A DNA stretch of 13,317 bases, from NCBI GenBank assembly GCA_900757335.1, contig CAAENL010000109.1, forward strand, positions 1 through 13,317, given 5' to 3'. Below are positions 7,500 to 13,317 of this stretch, in pieces; within the stretch, counting starts at the first letter, position 1; every line of letters begins with the position of its first letter. The translations under genes were made by a program, and so were the position numbers. Source of the DNA: Clostridia bacterium (GTDB lineage: Bacteria > Bacillota > Clostridia > Oscillospirales > Acutalibacteraceae). The notes under the pieces were generated by a model. The model made no database searches and had not been told where the DNA came from. It saw only the letters and a list, made by a program, of their open reading frames with translations.

Positions 7500-8414
7500 A
7501 TGAGTGAATATGTATTACAAACACATGAATTGACAAAAACTTATGCTCGTAAGAATGCTGTTGACCACATAAATTTAAAAATTCGTAAGGGCGATATTTA
7601 TGGATTTATAGGTAAAAACGGCGCCGGAAAAACAACTACTATTAAAATGATAGTGGGTTTGAGCAATCCTACTTCGGGCGAAATTGAACTTTTCGGAAGT
7701 ACTGATCTTAACGAAGGAAGAAAAAGAATAGGTACTGTTATAGAAAATCCTGCACTTTATCCTTATCTTACCGCACGGCAAAATATAGAAGCTCAAAGAA
7801 TAATGAAAGGTGTAACCGACAAGAGCATAACTGATGATTTGCTTGAAATAGTAGGTCTGAAAGACACAGGAAGAAAAAAAGCAAAGAATTTTTCATTAGG
7901 TATGAAACAACGCCTGGCGATTGCTTTAGCACTTGTTGGAGATCCTGAATTCTTGCTTTTGGACGAGCCGATTAACGGTCTTGACCCTACAGGAATAAAA
8001 GACATCAGAGAATTAATTCTTAAACTTAACCGTGAAGCCGGTATAACCGTATTGATATCGAGCCATATACTTGGAGAACTTGCTAAAATATCTACTTCTT
8101 ACGGTGTTATCAGCAATGGTGCATTGATTGAACAGTTTACGGCTGAAGAACTAAAAAACAGAGTAAGAGATTGCCTAAAAATAACAGTAAACAATCCTGA
8201 AAAAGCTGTTTCTGTACTTAAAGATTCGCTTGGAATATCTGATATACAGGTTGAGGGTAATTCTATTAGAGTATATGAAATGCTTGACAAATCCGTAGAT
8301 ATAAATTCAATTTTAGAGTCAAATGATATAATAGTTCAGTTCTTTGAAAAAGAAACAGGGGATTACGAGAATGAATTTATTAAATTAATGGAAGGAGGAA
8401 ACAAAAATGCTTAA
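7500..8414 (+). CDS. ABC transporter ATP-binding protein, BcrA-like
   Basis: A 304-residue ATPase subunit with all the expected motifs: Walker A GKNGAGKTT (38-46), signature FSLGMKQRL (131-139), Walker B FLLLDEP (151-157), D-loop GLDP (160-163) and switch His H189 in ISSHIL. In the Q-loop region the sequence is IENPALYPYLTARQN, with Glu (E82) at the usual Gln position. This is common in the BcrA/lantibiotic-export type subfamily. After the ATPase core (to ~220) there is a ~85-residue C-terminal extension typical of this group. It pairs with the permease gene, whose ATG overlaps its last codons by eight bases. Families of this type export or confer immunity to antimicrobial peptides such as bacitracin, but many members have unknown substrates, and no sensor kinase or peptide gene adjoins. 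The start is ATG 7500, chosen over GTG 7491 on ribosome-binding-site position. Confidence 0.92.
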   Translation: MSEYVLQTHELTKTYARKNAVDHINLKIRKGDIYGFIGKNGAGKTTTIKMIVGLSNPTSGEIELFGSTDLNEGRKRIGTVIENPALYPYLTARQNIEAQRIMKGVTDKSITDDLLEIVGLKDTGRKKAKNFSLGMKQRLAIALALVGDPEFLLLDEPINGLDPTGIKDIRELILKLNREAGITVLISSHILGELAKISTSYGVISNGALIEQFTAEELKNRVRDCLKITVNNPEKAVSVLKDSLGISDIQVEGNSIRVYEMLDKSVDINSILESNDIIVQFFEKETGDYENEFIKLMEGGNKNA

Positions 8415-9186
8415 TTTAATAAGATCAGATTTTTATAAATTATTTCGTACGAAAGCATTTTACATTTGCGGAGCTTTAGCTGCGATTTTTTCCTGCCTCT
8501 TCGGCGTGGTTATTATTAACTACACTATTTCCCAATTCGGAGGAATAAGTGCTAAAAGTTTGGGATATGACGGAGTTTATGCGTTAACTGCAGGTATAAT
8601 TTGGGCGAATTTACTTATAACCATCATGATATCTATGTTTATACCCAATGAATTTTCTTATGGAACCATAAAAAATATCGCTTCAAAAGGCGTAAGCAGA
8701 GCAAGTATATATCTTTCTAAAATAGTTATAGCAGTATCTGTTTCAGCAATTTATATTTTGGTTTGTGCTATAGTTTCTTTTACAACAGGAAGTATTATGT
8801 GGGGAACAGGTGAGCTTACAAGAGAAGTATACTTAGATATTTTTAGAATGCTCGGCCTTTTCTTGTTGGTAGAATCAGCAATGCAGTGTATATATGTAAT
8901 GATGGGATTCTTTATAAGACAAACCGGAGGAACCGTAGCTGCCAATTTGGCTATATTTATAGCAATGCCCGACCTTATTCATCTTATTAATTTTGGAATT
9001 TATTCATTATTAAAAGTAGAAAATTTCGATATTTCTAAGTATTGGCCATCAACTTATTTGTCAAGGTATACTTCATTGGACATACTTCAAGAAGACATCA
9101 ATGTCGGTATGATAGTATGTGCAGCTTATATAGTTGTATCGATTTTGGTAGGAATATTCTTCTTTTACAAGAGAGATGTAAAATAG
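8407..9186 (+). CDS. ABC-2 type transporter permease, BcrB-like
   Basis: A 259-residue membrane subunit with six predicted membrane segments at about 17-38, 59-80, 103-127, 147-170, 176-196 and 233-254. Between segments 2 and 3 lies NEFSYGTIKNIASKGVSR (81-98), the coupling-loop pattern (E..GT.K.....G.SR) of ABC-2 permeases of the BcrB/YhcI type. It starts inside the end of the ATPase gene (8-base overlap) behind a perfect AAGGAGG site (8392-8398, eight bases from ATG), so the two subunits are translationally coupled and probably made in fixed ratio. A hairpin terminator 23 bases after the stop closes a two-gene operon. Substrate is unknown; antimicrobial peptide export or immunity is plausible by family only. 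Confidence 0.9.
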   Translation: MLNLIRSDFYKLFRTKAFYICGALAAIFSCLFGVVIINYTISQFGGISAKSLGYDGVYALTAGIIWANLLITIMISMFIPNEFSYGTIKNIASKGVSRASIYLSKIVIAVSVSAIYILVCAIVSFTTGSIMWGTGELTREVYLDIFRMLGLFLLVESAMQCIYVMMGFFIRQTGGTVAANLAIFIAMPDLIHLINFGIYSLLKVENFDISKYWPSTYLSRYTSLDILQEDINVGMIVCAAYIVVSILVGIFFFYKRDVK

Positions 9187-9208
9187 TTATTTAAATATGT
9201 AATCAAAA

Positions 9209-9242
9209 TACAGTCCCTTATTTTTAGGGGGCTGTATATTTT
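9209..9242 (+). terminator. rho-independent terminator after the ABC transporter operon
   Basis: Arms TACAGTCCC (9209-9217) and GGGGCTGTA (9228-9236) give nine pairs with one G-U around a ten-base loop, followed by TATTTTTA. It starts 23 bases after the permease stop. Confidence 0.85.
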
Positions 9243-9269
9243 TATAAATATAAGTTAGGTGATACTAGT

Positions 9270-9950
9270 ATGTATGGAGAAAAAGTTTTGTATAAATTGT
9301 TTAGGCAAAAACTAATAGAAGGAAATAATATTTATGAAAATAACTTTTATATTGAAGGTTCCGATAAATATGATGATTGTTGGATAGGGTTTAGCGAAAA
9401 CGGTGACCGCAAATCATATTGGTTTGGGCTGAATTCAGGTGAAGAAAATGCTTATGAATATAAAACTGCTGATGAAATACTTAATGCAAAGGTTTTTGAC
9501 GGAAAATCAATGCATGAATTATGGGATAAAGTATATTTTTGTTCAATAAACGGAATAAGTGCGATGGATTGGGTGCTTTATAATTGCTTTGATTACTACT
9601 ATTGCAGAGAGCAAGATGTTTATAATGTTGCAAGACTTGCATCTAAGCTGTGGAATAAAGACTATAAATTATTAAAAGAAAAATTTCATTCGATAGTTCA
9701 AACGGATAATAACAAGATATTTACAGCGTATTATCAAAATGAAATGATAGCATTTGCACATTGCTTTATTAGAAAAAATAATGTTGAAGGTACAGCTGAG
9801 ATTCCTGCCGGATATATTGAAACAATTTATGTTGAAGAAGAATATCGAAATAATGGAATTGCAAGTCATCTGATTTCATATTGTGAAAATTGGGCTAAAT
9901 CAAAAGGGTGCAAACAAATTGCAATTGATTGCAATAAAAATAATAACTAA
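9270..9950 (+). CDS. Two-domain protein: unrecognised N-terminal domain + AAC(6')-like GNAT acetyltransferase, C-terminally truncated
   Basis: 226 residues from ATG 9270, with AGGTGA at 9257-9262, seven bases upstream. Residues 1 to ~112 form a domain I do not recognise: Trp/Tyr-rich, with WIGFSENGDRKSYWFGL (38-54) and FDGKSMHELWDKV (76-88). Residues ~116-226 match GNAT N-acetyltransferases, most like aminoglycoside 6'-acetyltransferases: AHCFIRKNNVEGT (163-175), GYIETIYVEEEYRNNGIASH (181-200, carrying the acetyl-CoA-binding R/Q-x-x-G-x-G/A loop as RNNGIA), ENWAKSKGC (206-214), then AIDCNKNNN. In complete relatives this is followed by ~30-40 residues containing the N..S/A..FY...GF motif; here a TAA at 9948 ends the protein. 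The missing part persists as an in-frame remnant (see next entry). The product therefore lacks the final strands that complete the GNAT fold and is probably inactive. The gene stands alone between two terminated or promoter-bounded units. Substrate cannot be stated; aminoglycoside modification is only suggested by similarity. Confidence 0.75.
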   Translation: MYGEKVLYKLFRQKLIEGNNIYENNFYIEGSDKYDDCWIGFSENGDRKSYWFGLNSGEENAYEYKTADEILNAKVFDGKSMHELWDKVYFCSINGISAMDWVLYNCFDYYYCREQDVYNVARLASKLWNKDYKLLKEKFHSIVQTDNNKIFTAYYQNEMIAFAHCFIRKNNVEGTAEIPAGYIETIYVEEEYRNNGIASHLISYCENWAKSKGCKQIAIDCNKNNN

Positions 9951-10022
9951 ATCATAGGACTTTACTTGATAAATGATTTAAAAAAAGTTTAGGATTAGTG
10001 CAGTTTATTAAAAATATAAAAT
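9951..10022 (+). pseudogene. In-frame decayed C-terminus of the upstream acetyltransferase
   Basis: Continuing the frame of the upstream gene past its TAA gives IIGLYLINDLKKV, a TAG (9990), D, a TAG (9996), then CSLLKNIK. Aligned to the GNAT end motif N-x-x-(S/A)-x-x-(F)-(Y/H)-x-x-x-G-F-K-x-V, the register is exact when the penultimate Asn of the truncated protein is taken as the conserved Asn: Leu-Tyr falls at Phe-Tyr, Asp-Leu at Gly-Phe, and KKV follows. The final CSLLKNIK resembles the usual last strand. Three stop codons but no frameshift suggest decay by point mutation. This is my reading of the translation, not a computed alignment. Confidence 0.55.
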
Positions 10023-10107
10023 GTTTTCTGTCACATGTTCAATTTTATATAGAAGATTTTTATTTTTTTTAAGTTGTGTAAATATGGTCGTTTAACGTAA
10101 TTTTTAG

Positions 10108-10136
10108 TTGATTTGAATTTTTATAAATGATAAAAT
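10108..10136 (+). promoter_or_regulatory. extended -10 sigma-A promoter of the symporter gene
   Basis: TTGATT (10108-10113), a 17-base spacer, and TAAAAT (10131-10136) preceded by TGA, giving an extended -10. The expected transcription start is about 25 bases before the TTG start codon. The stretch 10023-10107 before it holds no feature I can support. Confidence 0.65.
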
Positions 10137-10167
10137 TAAAAGATAAAATATTAATGGAGGTAGAAGT

Positions 10168-11568
10168 TTGGAAAACTTAGGTATGATTTTGGAATGGCTA
10201 AGTGATAAAATTTATGTTTATCTTGTTTTTGGCCTGTTGGTGTTGTGTGGAATATATTTTACCATTAAGATTCGTTTTTCTCAGATTACATTGCTACCCG
10301 AGTCTGTAAAGTATTTAAAAGAAAAATCTCATAAAGGTAATATATCTTCATTCCAAGCGTTAATGACGTGTACGGCTTCTAAAGTTGGAACTGCGAATAT
10401 TGCAGGAATAGCCACAGCTGTTGTTGCCGGTGGTCCTGGAGCAATTTTTTGGATTTGGTTAATGGCTGTTATAGGTTCTGCTTCATCAATCGTAGAAGCA
10501 ACGTTGGCTCAAATGTATAAAGTTAGAAGCAGAGAAAATAATTTATTTGTAGGTGGTCCTGCTTATTACATAAAAAATGCTCTCGGTAAGAAGCGTTTGG
10601 GAACACTTTTTGCAGGATTGTTTGTTTTTTGTTATATGTTTGCATTTAGTGCTCTACAATCAAATAATATGTCTACAGCGTTTGAAAATTTTATTCCTTC
10701 ATACAGAGAAACTCCTTGGCCGTGGATTATAGGTATAGTTTTTACTTGCGTTATAGGATTGGTTGTATTTGGAGGAATGTACAGAATAAGCTTTGTTTCT
10801 TCATATTTGGTTCCTACCATGGCGTCGGTTTATCTTCTTGTAGGCGTTTACATAATGGTAACCAATATAGGTCGTATGCCGGAAATTTTTTCTATGATAT
10901 TTAGAGATGCGTTTGATTTTAAATCCATAACAGGAGGATTTGCAGGAAGCGTAGTTTTGTTGGGAATCAAAAGAGGTTTGCTCTCTAACGAGGCAGGAAT
11001 GGGTAGTGCTCCTAACTCTGCGGCTACTGCCGATACATCTCACCCCGCAAAACAAGGCGTTATGCAAATTCTATCTGTTGGAATAGATACATTTTTCATA
11101 TGTTCAACATCTGCATTTATAATTTTACTTTCAAAAACAGAATTAAGCCCCAATATGCAAGGTATACCGCTTATGCAAAAAGCTGTAAGTTCTCAAGTTG
11201 GAGCGTGGGGAGAATATTTCATAGCGATATCTGTTGTATGTTTTGCTTTTTCAGCTATAATAGGAAATTTTGGAATATCCGAACCGAACATACTTTTTAT
11301 TAAAGAAGACGAAAAATTCGTAAAGACAATCAGAACAGTATGCTTGCTTGCTGTTGCAGGCGGATGTGTCATAACTCCGAAATTTGTTTGGAATTTAGCG
11401 GAAATAGCAATGGCGCTTTTGGCGACTGTAAACTTGGTTTCAATAACTATGCTTACAAACAAGTTTATGCTGTGTTTTAAAGATTACTTGAGGCAAAGAA
11501 AAACCGGGAAGGAAATCACTTTCAATGCTCCACAGTGCGGCATAAACGATACCACGCTCTGGAAATAA
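10168..11568 (+). CDS. Amino acid:cation symporter, AgcS/AlsT family (alanine/glycine uptake)
   Basis: A 466-residue membrane protein with about eleven membrane segments, of the sodium:alanine symporter family. Signatures: IRFSQITLLPESVKYL (35-50), SSFQALMTC (60-68), VGTANIAG (73-80), GGPGAIFW (88-95), VEATLAQ.YKVR (109-120), GGPAYYIKNALG (129-140), KRGLLSNEAGMGSAPNSAAT (268-287). These carriers import alanine or glycine with Na+ or H+. In the first signature most relatives read GTGN; here it is GTAN (A76), beside residues that in the family line the substrate/cation site. Translation starts at TTG 10168, seven bases after TGGAGG (10155-10160); there is no ATG in a better position. The gene is monocistronic: its own promoter lies at 10108-10136 and a terminator follows 13 bases after the stop. 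The specific amino acid and coupling ion are not determined. Confidence 0.92.
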   Translation: MENLGMILEWLSDKIYVYLVFGLLVLCGIYFTIKIRFSQITLLPESVKYLKEKSHKGNISSFQALMTCTASKVGTANIAGIATAVVAGGPGAIFWIWLMAVIGSASSIVEATLAQMYKVRSRENNLFVGGPAYYIKNALGKKRLGTLFAGLFVFCYMFAFSALQSNNMSTAFENFIPSYRETPWPWIIGIVFTCVIGLVVFGGMYRISFVSSYLVPTMASVYLLVGVYIMVTNIGRMPEIFSMIFRDAFDFKSITGGFAGSVVLLGIKRGLLSNEAGMGSAPNSAATADTSHPAKQGVMQILSVGIDTFFICSTSAFIILLSKTELSPNMQGIPLMQKAVSSQVGAWGEYFIAISVVCFAFSAIIGNFGISEPNILFIKEDEKFVKTIRTVCLLAVAGGCVITPKFVWNLAEIAMALLATVNLVSITMLTNKFMLCFKDYLRQRKTGKEITFNAPQCGINDTTLWK

Positions 11569-11581
11569 TCAAAATAAAAAA

Positions 11582-11613
11582 TCGATACTTGTTTATTCAG
11601 GTGTCGGTTTTTT
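11582..11613 (+). terminator. rho-independent terminator after the symporter gene
   Basis: Stem TCGATACTTG (11582-11591) with CAGGTGTCGG (11598-11607): ten pairs including three G-U, loop TTTATT, then six T. The A-rich run just before the stem can pair with the T tract, so it may also work on the opposite strand. Confidence 0.8.
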
Positions 11614-11651
11614 GTACTAATTATTGAGAATTTAATTATAAAAAATATGCT

Positions 11652-11697
11652 CAAATAAATTCAAAAGGTTTATTTGTATAAAAAAAATATTTATACA
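11652..11697. repeat. two overlapping perfect 8-bp inverted repeats upstream of tRNA-Leu
   Basis: CAAATAAA (11652-11659) pairs with TTTATTTG (11669-11676) across a nine-base spacer. TGTATAAA (11675-11682) pairs with TTTATACA (11690-11697) across a seven-base spacer. The two share bases 11675-11676, so as hairpins they exclude each other. The second has the spacing of a dimeric repressor operator and ends 25 bases before the tRNA promoter. The region is very AT-rich, so chance is a real alternative. Confidence 0.4.
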
Positions 11698-11722
11698 GTA
11701 TATATATGTACGTTGACGTTTA

Positions 11723-11751
11723 TTGACAAATTTATTATATTGTGATATTCT
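11723..11751 (+). promoter_or_regulatory. strong extended -10 promoter of the tRNA-Leu gene
   Basis: Consensus TTGACA (11723-11728), 17-base spacer, TATTCT (11746-11751), with TGA directly before the -10 (extended -10). The tRNA starts 18 bases beyond the -10. A second TTGAC copy lies just upstream at 11713-11717 within an ACGTTGACGT segment. Confidence 0.85.
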
Positions 11752-11768
11752 ATACAAGTAATATTTAA

Positions 11769-11853
11769 GCGGTCATGCTGGAATCGGCAGACAGGCATGT
11801 TTGAGGGGCATGTGTCGCAAGACGTGCGGGTTCAAGTCCCGCTGACCGCACCA
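11769..11853 (+). tRNA. tRNA-Leu(GAG)
   Basis: An 85-base class II tRNA. Acceptor stem GCGGTCA (11769-11775) pairs with TGACCGC (11843-11849), with discriminator A and encoded CCA (11851-11853). D arm CTG/CAG with GG in the loop. Anticodon stem CATGT/GCATG around loop TTGAGGG (11801-11807), anticodon GAG (11803-11805), G37. Long variable arm with GTC-GCAA-GAC hairpin, as expected for Leu. T arm GCGGG-TTCAAGT-CCCGC. It reads the CUC and CUU codons. All stems pair, with only terminal G-U wobble in the anticodon stem. It is transcribed alone from its own promoter and terminator. Confidence 0.96.
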
Positions 11854-11860
11854 CAGGAGT

Positions 11861-11906
11861 GTCGGACTTAATTGTTGAGATTAAGTCCGGCATTATTTTT
11901 ATTTTC
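11861..11906 (+). terminator. rho-independent terminator of the tRNA-Leu gene
   Basis: GTCGGACTTAAT (11861-11872) pairs over 12 positions (one G-U) with ATTAAGTCCGGC (11880-11891) across a seven-base loop, followed by ATTATTTTTATTTTC. It begins seven bases after the CCA end. The stretch 11907-12033 that follows has no feature I can support. Confidence 0.92.
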
Positions 11907-12033
11907 ATAGTTTAATATTTTAAATCAATAATGAGACGGTTTATTAGGATTTAATTTGTTACAGGATTTTTTGAACAACAAAACCTTTAATTATCTTATT
12001 TTAATATAATTTGTTAATTTTTTTGAATTTTTA

Positions 12034-12042
12034 TGATATTAT
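12034..12042 (+). promoter_or_regulatory. probable extended -10 promoter of the metallopeptidase gene
   Basis: TGATATTAT forms an extended -10 (TGn + TATTAT). No good -35 lies 17 bases upstream (TTAATT at best), so the extended -10 would carry recognition. The predicted start is about 25 bases ahead of GTG 12074. The same TGATA core occurs in the promoters at 10108-10136 and 11723-11751. Confidence 0.45.
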
Positions 12043-12073
12043 GTAACATAAATCGTGATGAAGTGGTGTTGTT

Positions 12074-12850
12074 GTGAAAAAATTTTTTATTATATTATGT
12101 TCGACAATAATTGTATTGTTTGGAGCTTTAGTTTTATCCAAGTGGATTGCAAATATAGTTACTGACCGTTTGGATACTAATACTGAATCTGAACATTTTA
12201 AAATTTATTATAATTTATCAGACGAAAAGGCTATTCCTGATATTAAGAACCGTCTCGAAGAAAATTATGAGAGAATAACTACAGATTTAAAACAGAAGCT
12301 CGATGAACCTGTTGAAATTAGAATATACCCGGATTTAGAATCTTTTCATAGGGCAGCTAAAGTGCATAACGGAGGGCTTTTTTGGTGGAAAGCAACTGTC
12401 TCTGATTGGGTAGTTGGAACTGCAAACGGAAGAATAATTCGAATGGTGTCACCGATTAATCCGGGAAACTCGGGACACACATATGATGGAATTGTTCAGG
12501 TCGCAGTTCATGAATTTACTCACGTAGTCTCTTCAAAAATAAATACATCTGGTAGGTCTATTCCTGTTCTTTCGGAAGGCATAGCTACTTTTGAATCAGG
12601 GCAAGTGAGTTTATTGTCTGTAAATTCAGATTTATTACCTGATTCTTTGGAAGAAATGTTTTCATGGAATTCAAGCAATAATTATTCCAAAATGTATTCA
12701 TGCGGAGGTTCTTTTGTAGCTTTTATAGTAGAAAATTATGGATACGATAAATTTATAGAGTTATATAAAAGAGATTATACAAATAACTTTTTTGATGAAG
12801 GTATTAGACAAATTTATGATAACTGGATTCTTAAAATAAAAAGTATTTAA
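12074..12850 (+). CDS. Membrane-anchored peptidase-MA-like (gluzincin) zinc metallopeptidase
   Basis: 258 residues. Residues 5-27 are a hydrophobic N-terminal anchor or uncleaved signal (basic MKK start, no lipobox cysteine). The rest would be extracytoplasmic. The catalytic core is AVHEFTH (144-150): H146 and H150 bind zinc and E147 is the general base. A third ligand, E168, is in VLSEGIATFESG, 18 residues after H150; this HExxH...(S/N)EG.A arrangement is typical of peptidase-MA/M1-like domains. The upstream part (40-90) has a HFKIYYN..D pattern and IRIYPDLESFHRA, seen in the domain's N-terminal strands. The natural substrate is unknown; such proteins are often small envelope proteins without proven activity. 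Start GTG 12074 with a weak AGTGGTG site (12062-12068). It stands alone, with a probable promoter before it and a weak hairpin terminator after it. Confidence 0.85.
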   Translation: MKKFFIILCSTIIVLFGALVLSKWIANIVTDRLDTNTESEHFKIYYNLSDEKAIPDIKNRLEENYERITTDLKQKLDEPVEIRIYPDLESFHRAAKVHNGGLFWWKATVSDWVVGTANGRIIRMVSPINPGNSGHTYDGIVQVAVHEFTHVVSSKINTSGRSIPVLSEGIATFESGQVSLLSVNSDLLPDSLEEMFSWNSSNNYSKMYSCGGSFVAFIVENYGYDKFIELYKRDYTNNFFDEGIRQIYDNWILKIKSI

Positions 12851-12922
12851 TAATAAACGTATTCATTAGGATTATAAACGTTAAATTTTATTTTTAGAAA
12901 AATTGAAACAACACATATAAAA

Positions 12923-12949
12923 ATGGCCCAATCGATGGACTATTTTTTT
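12923..12949 (+). terminator. probable rho-independent terminator after the metallopeptidase gene
   Basis: ATGGCCCA (12923-12930) and TGGACTAT (12936-12943) pair over eight positions with one C-A mismatch and one G-U, loop ATCGA, followed by seven T. It is weaker than the other terminators in the window, and it lies 72 bases after the stop. Confidence 0.6.
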
Positions 12950-13317
12950 GTATATAGAAAGTCATGTGACAGCCGCGAGGTTATGATATGTAGAAATGGC
13001 AAAAAATTATTTTTATGTAAAATAGATTAGAGTTCCGGAACCCGCTAAAGAGAAATCAAAAAGGGAGACATTCAAAGTAAATGGTACAAATATTTTATCA
13101 AATATTAAAGGAAAAAAGCAGTTTAATGATATTTCAGAAGTTTGTAAACATGAAAATTGAATAGAAGAATATACAGATAAATCATGAGAATAATTGACAT
13201 TTATGAGTACGAGTCCATTTATGGGTAGCAAGTAACAATCTTTTTGCAAGTGTTAAGCTCTATCAGCTTCCTTTAGAGGTGGCTAGTAGAACAGAGCTTC
13301 GCCCGTTAAAGAAATCC
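12950..13317 (+). other. region without intact gene; possible decayed coding sequence
   Basis: About 370 bases with no complete gene, tRNA or insertion-sequence end that I recognise. On the + strand one frame is open over 12987-13022 and again over 13026-13157 with a single TAG between them, reading through PEPAKEKSKRETFKVNGTNI and ending in SEVCKHEN before TGA. A second short frame begins at ATG 13183 (MRIIDIYEYESIYG, then TAG). After a one-base shift a third frame, containing NNLFASVKLYQLPLEV, stays open to the window edge. Protein-like composition broken by stops and a shift suggests remnants of one or two genes, but no family is recognised. The end of the window may cut an intact gene. 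Confidence 0.3.

Noticed and set aside
9948..9998. Stop codon recoding (read-through) in the acetyltransferase gene
   Set aside because: Three stop codons of two kinds and no selenocysteine or pyrrolysine context; decay is the simpler explanation.
10801..11462. Minus-strand frames (88 and 89 codons) inside the symporter gene
   Set aside because: Shadows of a conserved membrane protein; no ribosome binding sites and basic, low-complexity products.
13013..13249. 78-codon minus-strand frame in the 3' region
   Set aside because: It starts with TTG without a ribosome binding site and has no recognisable features; the + strand frames there look more protein-like.
12950..13317. Insertion sequence remnant
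   Set aside because: No terminal inverted repeats, target duplications or DDE-transposase pattern could be seen.
11830..13317. Integration site at the tRNA-Leu 3' end
   Set aside because: I found no second copy of the tRNA 3' segment downstream in the window and no integrase gene.
1..13317. CRISPR array
   Set aside because: No regularly spaced direct repeats of 20-40 bases were seen; repeats present are AT-rich and short.

Overview
The window comes from a low-GC Gram-positive bacterium, most likely a member of the Clostridia. The composition is strongly AT-rich. Ribosome binding sites are of the AGGTGA/GGAGG type, and ATG, GTG and TTG starts are all used. Gene families (a PST-type Wzx flippase, a BcrAB-like ABC pair, an AgcS/AlsT carrier) fit that group. 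Every gene I can support is on the + strand; the genus cannot be told from the sequence alone.

Region 1 (1-4345) is the 3' part of an extracellular or capsular polysaccharide locus: the tail of a probable glycosyltransferase, a complete GT4-type glycosyltransferase, a Wzy/O-antigen-ligase-like polymerase and a Wzx-type flippase. Region 2 (4365-7422) follows after 19 bases with no terminator in between. It encodes a two-gene peptidoglycan synthase: a membrane protein fusing an N-terminal FHA domain to a SEDS (RodA/FtsW) glycosyltransferase, then a short class B penicillin-binding protein. This resembles a fused version of the actinobacterial fhaB-rodA-pbpA arrangement. Key positions deviate from consensus: the FHA Asn is Cys, and the PBP SxN motif is SCD.

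Region 3 (7436-9242) is a separate unit with its own promoter, a BcrA/BcrB-like ABC ATPase and permease with overlapping reading frames, and a hairpin terminator. Region 4 (9270-10022) is an unusual acetyltransferase gene: an unrecognised N-terminal domain is joined to an AAC(6')-like GNAT domain that stops just after the conserved Asn. The missing C-terminus is still recognisable in frame after three stop codons, so the gene looks recently broken. Region 5 (10108-11613) is an alanine/glycine:cation symporter gene with promoter, TTG start and terminator. Region 6 (11652-11906) carries a tRNA-Leu(GAG) gene with a strong extended -10 promoter, two overlapping upstream palindromes and a good terminator. 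Region 7 (12034-12949) encodes a membrane-anchored HExxH metallopeptidase of the peptidase-MA type. The last ~370 bases hold no intact gene and look like decayed coding sequence.

The most interesting parts are the FHA-SEDS/PBP pair downstream of polysaccharide genes, and the decaying two-domain acetyltransferase. I found no CRISPR array, no insertion sequence with recognisable ends, and no complete unknown multi-gene defence system.
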